Source: Thermofilum sp.
Lineage (GTDB): Archaea > Thermoproteota > Thermoprotei > Thermofilales > Thermofilaceae
Direction of reading: 5' to 3'
Assembly (NCBI GenBank): GCA_020832965.1
Contig: JAJHRM010000156.1
Coordinates: forward strand, 1-6,189
Length of the DNA: 6,189 nucleotides
Positions 1 to 3,905 of this stretch are shown here, piece by piece. The notes under the pieces are model-generated. The model did no database searches, had not been told where the DNA came from, and saw only the letters and a list, made by a program, of their open reading frames with translations. The position numbers and the translations under genes were made by a program. The first letter of the stretch is position 1. The number at the start of each line of letters is the position of its first letter.

Positions 1-41
1 TGCTAAGAATTGAAAGCGATCGTGTGAAGAGTTTGCGATGA
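1..41 (+). CDS. possible 3' end of a rightward gene (partial)
   Basis: Frame 3 of the plus strand is open from the window edge and ends in a TGA at 39-41, giving the residues LRIESDRVKSLR. The composition is plausible for a charged C-terminus. Thirteen codons are too few to recognise a family or prove coding. If it is real, this gene converges on the 182-residue gene, and the folded stretch 42-255 is their shared 3' intergenic region. Confidence 0.25.
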   Translation, partial: LRIESDRVKSLR

Positions 42-109
42 GGCCCCCTTCTAGCTAAAGCTCAACCCTCCTTCTGAGGCTATTGGCGAATATCCACGAC
101 TGCTCCGTA

Positions 110-126
110 GACCCCGAATTCGGGGT
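110..126. repeat. palindromic repeat, copy 1
   Basis: GACCCCGAATTCGGGGT; bases 111-126 are a perfect 16-bp palindrome centred on GAATTC. The identical 17 bases recur at 215-231. In RNA this would be a 6-bp stem capped by a self-complementary AAUU loop. It forms the tip of the longer hairpin 93-141. Confidence 0.9.
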
Positions 127-214
127 ATGCGGGTTCGTGGAGCGAGCGAGAAAGAGGCCCAGCGCGTGCCATGCGCGATGCTGGGTTTCGCGCAGGCTCT
201 TTGCCAAGCGCGTT

Positions 215-232
215 GACCCCGAATTCGGGGTC
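215..232. repeat. palindromic repeat, copy 2
   Basis: This is the second copy of the repeat at 110-126, start to start 105 bp away. Here the palindrome extends to 18 perfect bp, 215-232. The copies share the palindrome and the preceding G but no wider flank, so simple tandem duplication of a longer segment is not evident. Confidence 0.9.
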
Positions 233-255
233 TGTGGGGATCTACAGAAAGCCCC

Positions 256-804
256 CTAGAATCTCCGCGCTCTAGGCTGGTAGAAGGGGCACCCCAGGCA
301 CAGCCACGGGTGCTCTTCGACGTTCAACCTGTACACCACTCTGCCGCCCACGACATCTTCTTTCACAACCCAGCCCTCCTCGACTTCCTCCTTCTCGAGG
401 TACATCAGCGAGCAGTACTCCCCCTCGATCCACCTGCAAGGGTTGTCGAACACCTTGTAGAGCGCGCTGAGTGACGCAATACCGAAATCGCGGTCTATCC
501 TGCCTACCACCCTCTCAAGCTCCTCAATCCTCGAAACCAGCTCGGCTAGGCTCTCCAAGCCCTCAATCCTAGAGATCTTCCCCTCGACCTCGCTAACCCT
601 CCTGCTCAGCTCGTCTAGCTTCTGGGCCAGCTCGGCTACCTGCTTGATCCTCGATCGAATGTTCTCGTGTGGCGATAATAGCTCCCACACCTTGTAGACG
701 CTACACCCAAGCCTCCTAGCGATCTCCCTGTAGCTTAAGCCCTCCCTCCTAAGCTCCAGCGCCTTAGCTCTGAGGACACCATCATTATACCTCTTCTTAC
801 CCAC
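256..804 (-). CDS. HTH / coiled-coil / four-cysteine DNA-binding protein, hypothetical
   Basis: The product has 182 residues. Residues 8-42 form a helix-turn-helix of the homeodomain-like/resolvase type (EGLSYREIARRLGCSVYKVW at 21-40). Residues about 48-105 are a charged heptad-like coiled coil, predicting dimers or oligomers. Residues 120-175 carry four cysteines in two pairs, C123/C131 and C169/C172, a spacing that could bind zinc or an Fe-S cluster. No transposase or recombinase catalytic residues are visible. The start is GTG at 804-802: a GGTG lies 5 bases upstream, a TGA closes the frame at 831-829, and an overlapping ATG (806-804) is out of frame. A TATA-like box sits upstream at 854-863. 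Third positions are about 70% G/C in the first 40 codons. It is probably a transcription regulator or an element-borne DNA-binding protein; the exact role is unknown. Confidence 0.8.
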   Translation of the reverse strand: MGKKRYNDGVLRAKALELRREGLSYREIARRLGCSVYKVWELLSPHENIRSRIKQVAELAQKLDELSRRVSEVEGKISRIEGLESLAELVSRIEELERVVGRIDRDFGIASLSALYKVFDNPCRWIEGEYCSLMYLEKEEVEEGWVVKEDVVGGRVVYRLNVEEHPWLCLGCPFYQPRARRF

Positions 805-812
805 ATTGACAC

Positions 813-867
813 CTAAAAACAGCTTGTTTCAGGAAAACGCTTTCTAAAAACAACTTATAAAAACGCT
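813..867. repeat. imperfect tandem repeat in the promoter of the 182-aa gene
   Basis: CTAAAAACAGCTT (813-825) recurs as CTAAAAACAACTT (844-856) with one mismatch, and AAAACGCT (834-841) recurs at 860-867. The units are therefore about 29 and 24 bases long, in the same order. They cover the proposed leader and TATA box, where an autoregulatory protein could bind. Confidence 0.6.
854..863 (-). promoter_or_regulatory. TATA-like box for the 182-aa gene
   Basis: Read on the minus strand this is TTTTTATAAG, close to the archaeal TATA consensus. Initiation about 25 bases downstream would fall near 834 and leave a leader of roughly 30 bases to the GTG at 804, with room for the GGTG site at 813-810. 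Confidence 0.5.
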
Positions 868-871
868 ATGC

Positions 872-888
872 ACTGTAAAGTGTACAGT
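872..888. promoter_or_regulatory. operator-like inverted repeat upstream of the TATA box
   Basis: ACTGTA-AAGTG-TACAGT has perfect 6-bp arms and a 5-bp spacer. It lies just upstream of the TATA-like box of the 182-residue gene, where an archaeal activator or autoregulator could bind. Related ACTG/CAGT arms recur at 936-967 and 1206-1234. Confidence 0.35.
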
Positions 889-922
889 CTGGAACACTAA
901 TTTTTACACAGAGCACCGCTTT

Positions 923-937
923 TTAGACCCGGTCTAA
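923..937. repeat. inverted repeat TTAGACC/GGTCTAA
   Basis: Seven-bp perfect arms flank a single central C. It is too tight for an ideal RNA hairpin, so a DNA-binding dyad is as likely. It contains one of the window's seven CCCGG/CCGGG sites. Confidence 0.6.
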
Positions 938-953
938 CTGCACAATTTCACCA

Positions 954-990
954 CGCAGTTTACTGCGGTCATAAACTCTGAGAGCAGAGT
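954..990. repeat. two adjacent short inverted repeats
   Basis: CGCAGT-TT-ACTGCG at 954-967 is followed 7 bp later by ACTCTG-AGAG-CAGAGT at 975-990. Both have perfect 6-bp arms. The first can also pair leftwards, AACTGC 936-941 with GCAGTT 955-960, so alternative folds are possible. Confidence 0.5.
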
Positions 991-1014
991 GCGGAGGATT
1001 TGAAGTCGCCTTTC

Positions 1015-1080
1015 TAAAACACCTATCTACCCAGAGCCATTAGCCTGCCTTCCCAGCTAAGGGGCTGGTATTAGGTTTTA
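1015..1080 (+). repeat. composite stem-loop with inner hairpin
   Basis: TAAAACACCTA at 1015-1025 pairs with TAGGTTTTA at 1072-1080 (9 bp with a 2-base bulge). It encloses CCAGC 1053-1057 paired with GCTGG 1064-1068. An alternative uses 1031-1038 against 1063-1068. The closed outer stem is suggestive of a folded RNA but is not proof of one. Confidence 0.35.
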
Positions 1081-1116
1081 CAGTGCTAGATTGACCCCCT
1101 CCTCGAACGCTTACCT

Positions 1117-1135
1117 AACGCCTCGATTAGGCGTT
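1117..1135. repeat. hairpin AACGCCT/AGGCGTT
   Basis: Seven-bp perfect stem with the 5-base loop CGATT. No T-run that would mark a bacterial-type terminator follows directly. Confidence 0.6.
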
Positions 1136-1168
1136 TAATTGTTTGAGAGTGCTCTACACAGCGACTTA

Positions 1169-1200
1169 CCACGGTGACTCGTCGCGGGGAGTCACTATGG
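1169..1200 (+). repeat. hairpin with GTGACTC/GAGTCAC core
   Basis: GTGACTC 1174-1180 and GAGTCAC 1189-1195 form a perfect 7-bp stem with an 8-base loop. The stem extends outward by a G-U pair (1173/1196), one mismatch, and CCA 1169-1171 with TGG 1198-1200. The G-U pair favours a plus-strand RNA. Confidence 0.6.
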
Positions 1201-1205
1201 CCGGT

Positions 1206-1234
1206 CAGTATATACTGCATAGCGATTATGCAGT
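1206..1234. repeat. overlapping palindrome CAGTATATACTG and hairpin ACTGCATA/TATGCAGT
   Basis: Bases 1206-1217 are a perfect 12-bp palindrome. Its right half is shared with a perfect 8-bp stem, 1214-1221 with 1227-1234, loop GCGAT. The two folds are mutually exclusive, and the shared ACTG half-site resembles operator half-sites. A further pairing, TTATGT 1234-1239 with ACATAA 1264-1269, abuts it. Confidence 0.6.
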
Positions 1235-1339
1235 TATGTGGTGTTTGAAAACGCGAGGTGGTGACATAAGTGCCGGGCATGTAGCATGGTTTAGCCACGC
1301 CGCAAGTCCGAGGATCAATTAAATATTGTGAACGTTTAT

Positions 1340-1355
1340 CCCCCAAGTTTGGGGG
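1340..1355. repeat. inverted repeat CCCCCAA/TTGGGGG
   Basis: Seven-bp perfect arms around a central GT. Its build, C-run, AT centre, G-run, resembles the GAATTC-centred palindromes at 111-126 and 216-231. In both this copy and the one at 215-232, CAGAAAGCC follows shortly (1357-1365 and 245-253). An AT-rich TATA-like stretch (1318-1328) precedes it. Confidence 0.55.
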
Positions 1356-1396
1356 TCAGAAAGCCACTGGCAACAAGCGAAACAGTAATAAACACC

Positions 1397-1445
1397 ATGG
1401 CTATCGTGGTCGGGGTTGCTGACCACCCAGAACCGTGGTAGCCAT
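1397..1445. repeat. two-tier stem-loop, possible small RNA
   Basis: ATGGCTA 1397-1403 pairs with TAGCCAT 1439-1445. Inside it GTGGTC 1406-1411 pairs with GACCAC 1421-1426, leaving an asymmetric internal loop. An alternative register, ACCATGG 1394-1400 with CCGTGGT 1433-1439, uses one G-U pair on the plus strand. On the minus strand a TATA-like AT run (about 1459-1469) would place initiation near the edge of the structure, so either strand could be transcribed. No C/D-box signature was found. Confidence 0.35.
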
Positions 1446-1552
1446 ATAGTGAAGCCTTGAAAAATATACTTAGCGGGACCGGTAGACATTAAGTACCTAG
1501 TATGCTACGACTCGGCGGAGAAAACGGCACCATGTGGCCGAAGGAGACTACT

Positions 1553-1598
1553 AGTGCACGGAAGGTAGTGCCAAAAAAGATATGTGCACTTCCGCGTG
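1553..1598. repeat. alternative stem-loops AGTGCAC/GTGCACT and CGGAAG/CTTCCG
   Basis: AGTGCAC 1553-1559 pairs with GTGCACT 1584-1590. The mutually exclusive CGGAAG 1559-1564 pairs with CTTCCG 1589-1594 and can be extended past a small bulge. Loops are 24 bases, so this is weaker than its neighbours. Confidence 0.3.
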
Positions 1599-1674
1599 TT
1601 AGTGAAGTTTAACGCGGTACTCAACAAAAAGAGTGCTGGAGATGTTTTGAAGTTCGAGGGCAGACTAGGGGCGC

Positions 1675-1710
1675 GCCTTCCGATGGAAGGCTCTAAAGGT
1701 CTCTTTAGCC
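1675..1710. repeat. back-to-back hairpins before the 77-aa gene
   Basis: GCCTTCC 1675-1681 pairs with GGAAGGC 1685-1691 (loop GAT). Overlapping it by three bases, GGCTCTAAAG 1689-1698 pairs with CTTTAGCC 1703-1710 (8 bp with a 2-base bulge, loop GTCT). They end 29 bases before the ATG at 1740. If transcribed, the two folds compete, which could affect the leader of the 77-residue gene. Confidence 0.5.
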
Positions 1711-1739
1711 CCCTAGTGGTTAGATAATCTATGGGGTAG

Positions 1740-1973
1740 ATGCGCGTGCCGGGTAGGTGTGAGGAGATAAGAGAGAAGTGGCGACGGGCGAGGGCGCTCC
1801 TGCACCACATCGAGATGGATAGGCTGGCCACGGAGGAGTACCTAAAAGTCAACCCGCAGAAGTACCTCCGAGAGCACTACGAGCGGCTTGAGCGAGTACA
1901 AGCGATCCTAGAGGGCGAAATACGGGAGCTCGAGAGGGCGATAAGCATCTGCGAGGAAGGCGATAACTACTAA
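1740..1973 (+). CDS. small helical protein, hypothetical
   Basis: The product has 77 residues and begins at ATG 1740. It is dominated by Glu, Arg and Leu with almost no predicted strand. Two amphipathic helices, about residues 7-37 and 43-71, suggest a helical hairpin or coiled coil. There are two cysteines (C7, C70) but no metal motif, signal peptide or membrane segment. Third positions are about 80% G/C in the first 40 codons, the most host-like pattern in the window, which supports real coding over the opposite-strand frame. A GGGGT run lies just before the ATG; no strong ribosome site is apparent. I do not recognise a family. It is isolated between two non-coding regions, so its context says little. 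Confidence 0.6.
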   Translation: MRVPGRCEEIREKWRRARALLHHIEMDRLATEEYLKVNPQKYLREHYERLERVQAILEGEIRELERAISICEEGDNY

Positions 1974-2120
1974 GAGGGCACTGGGCGGGGATCTTGAGGA
2001 GCCTTACGAAGACTCGCGTTTTGAGACAAAGACCAATGTTTGGGGCGAGGCGCTTTTAACTACGGTCTCATCGTCACGAGAGTTTGAGAGCCCTGCCAAA
2101 AAGTATTCACCGAGGCAGAC

Positions 2121-2159
2121 GGCGCTTTGAGGATGTTTTCAAGGCTTTTTCTCAGCGCC
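2121..2159. repeat. stem-loop GGCGCT..GAG / CTC.AGCGCC
   Basis: GGCGCT 2121-2126 and GAG 2129-2131 pair with CTC 2151-2153 and AGCGCC 2154-2159. This gives 9 bp with a 2-base bulge and a T-rich 19-base loop. It lies about 80 bp upstream of the endonuclease TTG. Confidence 0.4.
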
Positions 2160-2210
2160 ATCAACGTAGAGGACTGATGTAGAGATACGTTAAATAGCCT
2201 GTTGGAGACT

Positions 2211-2220
2211 ATGTATAAGC
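2211..2220 (+). promoter_or_regulatory. TATA-like box for the endonuclease gene
   Basis: The bases ATGTATAAGC contain a TATA-like core. Initiation about 25 bases downstream (near 2241) would fall after the TTG at 2236 and before the ATG at 2287, favouring the ATG start. A second candidate, GTTAAATAG around 2189-2196, would allow the TTG. Confidence 0.35.
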
Positions 2221-2286
2221 GATTTTGGACAGCTGTTGAGCACCGGCGGGCTCGTCAAAACTTCAGCCTACGTGGGTGCGTTCGAG

Positions 2287-3120
2287 ATGTCTTCAGCTGG
2301 AACACGCCCGTGGCTTGCAGACATACCCCCAGTGGACGAGATTGTTGAAGAAGCCGTGAAAGAGTTGATCAGGGAAATGAAGAGGGAGACCGGAAGGGAA
2401 GGTCTAAAAGAGGATGAGGTGCTAAAAACACTAAAACCATATCAGGCTATGGAGCGGTTAGAATTGAAATGTCGCGAGATTTATAATAGGCACGAACAAC
2501 AAGTAAGGGAAAAATTCGGTCGAGGCGCATATGGCAGTGTTGACCCAAAAATGTTTGAAAACTCTCTTGCCAATGCTAGAAGAGCACGTGCTGGAGCGAC
2601 TCTTGAGAAGATCTTCTTAAAGCTTCTCAACGTTTATGGTATAAGTTACAAGAAACACGTGCGAATGGGGGAGGCCGAGTTTGACTTCGCTATCCCAAGC
2701 GGCGAACAAGCGCTCAGAAATCCGCACCGTTCTGTCTTGATCTCTCTTAAACGTGAGGTCCGCGAGAGGTGGAAACTGACTGTTGGCGACGCGTACATAC
2801 TCAGGCAGAAATATGGATACCCAGTGCTCGAAAACATCTGGTTCGCATCACTCGGCGAGCCTCCACTAGAAGCCATTGCCGCGATGACCGCGCTCTGCAT
2901 AGTCACATATGTGCCAAATGACTACTTTAACGTGGTCTCAGAGACCTTGGGAAAGCGGGGAGATCTCACTGATCGCGAGATCGCGAGGATAAGACGCTTC
3001 TCGAGAATAATTGAAGACGCCCTTAGAGTGACGCGGGGCGAGATCTCATTGGAGCCATGTGTTATTGAGCAACGTAAATTAGAGCGGTACAAGAGCCTCC
3101 TTGGGTATATCTCGAGGTAG
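2287..3120 (+). CDS. type II restriction endonuclease, EcoRII-C/PspGI/SsoII-like PD-(D/E)XK
   Basis: It is predicted to cleave unmethylated DNA at the site protected by the neighbouring cytosine methyltransferase. Counted from ATG 2287 (277 residues), three blocks match the EcoRII C-terminal domain and its relatives in order: R101-A-G-x3-E107; the metal-binding region with E131 and D133; and ISLKREVRERWK at 152-163, with catalytic K155 and an R-E-R motif (159-161) like the R-(D/E)R that reads CCGG-type sites in this family. A Trp-Phe-rich strand follows, as in EcoRII. The start is uncertain: the frame extends to TTG 2236 (294 residues), but ATG 2287 has GGTG 8 bases upstream. The gene ends 2 bp from the convergent glycosylase gene. 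Third positions are only about 48% G/C in 40 codons, unlike the flanking genes, suggesting acquisition. Family placement is firm; specificity is inferred. Confidence 0.8.
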   Translation: MSSAGTRPWLADIPPVDEIVEEAVKELIREMKRETGREGLKEDEVLKTLKPYQAMERLELKCREIYNRHEQQVREKFGRGAYGSVDPKMFENSLANARRARAGATLEKIFLKLLNVYGISYKKHVRMGEAEFDFAIPSGEQALRNPHRSVLISLKREVRERWKLTVGDAYILRQKYGYPVLENIWFASLGEPPLEAIAAMTALCIVTYVPNDYFNVVSETLGKRGDLTDREIARIRRFSRIIEDALRVTRGEISLEPCVIEQRKLERYKSLLGYISR

Positions 3121-3122
3121 CG

Positions 3123-3827
3123 TTACACACGTTTCCTCGCATAATTATCCACAGCCTTTTCAGAGCGGGTCTTTTGCCTACCATGGCAACATAAGTCCCG
3201 CAGAGGGCAACTTTCGCAGAGAGGTCTGGTAGATCTGCAAAGAAGGGCTCCAAAGTCTATTAAAGCCCAGCTGAGCTCTTTAGCTTTTCCCGGCACCAAC
3301 AGCAAATACGCGATCTTGCGTATCTCCGGATCTCTTCTTCCTTCGCCGCGAGACTTTGCACAGAAAAGTCTCTCCACAATTCTTACGACATTGGTGTCCA
3401 CAACGACTCTATCTGCACCATAGGCGAAGACTAAAACGGCTTCTGCTATGTATTCGCCGACCCCAGGAATTTCGAGGAGATCCTCCTCAGCCTGCGGCAA
3501 CTTCCCGCCAAATCTATTCACGATGTACACCGCCATTTCAAGCACTTTCTGTGCTCTCCACTGAAGACCTAGCTTCGCAAAGTACCTCTGGACGTCTTCT
3601 AATCTAGCTCTAGCCAAATCCTCAACCGTCGGATACCTACTGACGAACTCTAAGTACACGGGCACAACCTGTTCCGCCCTTGTTCTTTGAAGCATCACTT
3701 CCGCTATTAGTATCTTATAGGGATCCCTTTCACAGCGCCAAGGATAGTCCCTTCTATGTCTATACCACCACACGAGAATTTTCTCTCCAATCTCCCTAGC
3801 AAGGGCGGGTTCCACAGACGCCGGCAA
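3123..3827 (-). CDS. mig: thymine-DNA mismatch glycosylase, Mig.MthI type (HhH-GPD, 4Fe-4S)
   Basis: It removes T from T:G mismatches left by deamination of 5-methylcytosine, starting base-excision repair. The 234 residues follow the Mig.MthI plan: RRDYPWR (25-31), EVMLQRT with E43, helix-hairpin-helix PGVGEY (121-126) with Y126, VDTN with D144, and a C-terminal 4Fe-4S loop C197-x6-C204-x2-C207-x5-C213. Y126 and D144 fall at the residue numbers of the known Mig.MthI active site; EndoIII has Lys at the Tyr position and MutY Ser, so thymine or mismatch glycosylase activity fits better than lyase or MutY. The C-terminal MutT-like domain of full-length MutY is absent. TTG 3827 is the start, with GGAGGT about 10 bases upstream; the frame has no earlier start before a TAA at 3875-3873. 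It lies 78 bp downstream of the methyltransferase gene, on the same strand, possibly with its own promoter. Confidence 0.88.
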   Translation of the reverse strand: MPASVEPALAREIGEKILVWWYRHRRDYPWRCERDPYKILIAEVMLQRTRAEQVVPVYLEFVSRYPTVEDLARARLEDVQRYFAKLGLQWRAQKVLEMAVYIVNRFGGKLPQAEEDLLEIPGVGEYIAEAVLVFAYGADRVVVDTNVVRIVERLFCAKSRGEGRRDPEIRKIAYLLLVPGKAKELSWALIDFGALLCRSTRPLCESCPLRDLCCHGRQKTRSEKAVDNYARKRV

Positions 3828-3870
3828 GTCTCGTGGAACCTCCGTCCCTTTGGATGTCGAGCTTAACCGG

Positions 3871-3880
3871 CTTTATTTCG
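3871..3880 (-). promoter_or_regulatory. TATA-like box for the glycosylase gene
   Basis: On the minus strand the bases read CGAAATAAAG. Initiation near 3850 would leave a leader of about 23 bases carrying the GGAGGT site. The same AAATAAA core occurs before the 133-residue gene (6076-6084). It would let the repair enzyme be made independently of the methyltransferase transcript. Confidence 0.45.
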
Positions 3881-3905
3881 CGGGGTCTTCGTAGTTGCTA
3901 AAGCT

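Larger units (their letters stand above)
93..248 (+). ncRNA. candidate structured RNA: chain of five adjacent hairpins
   Basis: Nearly every base folds locally. (A) TCCACGA 93-99 pairs with 135-141, then 105-109 with 128-132, then ACCCCG 111-116 with CGGGGT 121-126 around an AATT loop. (B) 154-163 pairs with 180-189 and 164-166 with 174-176. (C) CGCGC 189-193 pairs with 208-212 and GGC 195-197 with 203-205. (D) GACCCCG 215-221 pairs with CGGGGTC 226-232, again with an AATT loop. (E) 231-236 pairs with 243-248. Pairs 108-129, 156-187 and 157-186 are G-U on the plus strand and would be A-C mismatches on the minus strand, so a plus-strand RNA fits better. I recognise no known family: no tRNA T-arm, no SRP or full RNase P signature. 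It could instead be a paired 3'-end structure of convergent genes or a DNA-level protein-binding region. No clear promoter was found. Confidence 0.35.
805..1739. other. long non-coding region rich in short inverted repeats
   Basis: About 930 bp hold no convincing gene. The longest minus frame here (1086-1346) needs a TTG start and contains three of the hairpins. What stands out is a run of short perfect inverted repeats, listed separately, from 872 to 1710. Six have arms of 7-8 bp with loops of 8 or fewer. No tRNA, rRNA, CRISPR array, transposase remnant or replication-origin box was recognised. Confidence 0.6.
1974..2286. other. non-coding stretch upstream of the endonuclease gene
   Basis: No supported gene was seen. 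It holds the stem-loop at 2121-2159 and two TATA-like elements (about 2189-2196 and 2211-2220). The endonuclease frame is open back to 2194 but offers only a TTG (2236) and a GTG (2272) before the ATG. Confidence 0.5.

Noticed and set aside
110..232. CRISPR-like repeat pair
   Set aside because: Only two short, fully palindromic copies 105 bp apart, with no further units or cas genes.
93..255. RNase P RNA, suggested by ACAGAAA at 244-250
   Set aside because: The matching 5' conserved block (GAGGAAAGTC-like) is absent, and the hairpin order does not reproduce the P4 core.
1086..1346. 86-codon minus-strand frame in the hairpin-rich region
   Set aside because: It needs a TTG start without a clear ribosome site, contains three strong hairpins and matches no family. 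Its C-terminal part looks mildly protein-like, so it is not fully excluded.
1640..1670. tRNA T-loop-like GTTCGAG at about 1652
   Set aside because: The flanking bases do not form a T-stem, and no acceptor or anticodon arm is present.
1505..1852. 115-codon minus-strand frame over the 77-aa gene
   Set aside because: It is rich in Ser, Arg and Leu as shadows usually are, and it overlaps a plus-strand frame with much more host-like third positions.
2084..2182. 32-codon plus frame from TTG 2084
   Set aside because: Arg-rich, overlaps the stem-loop at 2121-2159, no ribosome site; most likely chance.
3123..3827. Calling the glycosylase MutY or endonuclease III
   Set aside because: Tyr at position 126, no MutT-like C-terminal domain, length near Mig.MthI, and linkage to an m5C methyltransferase favour a T:G glycosylase.
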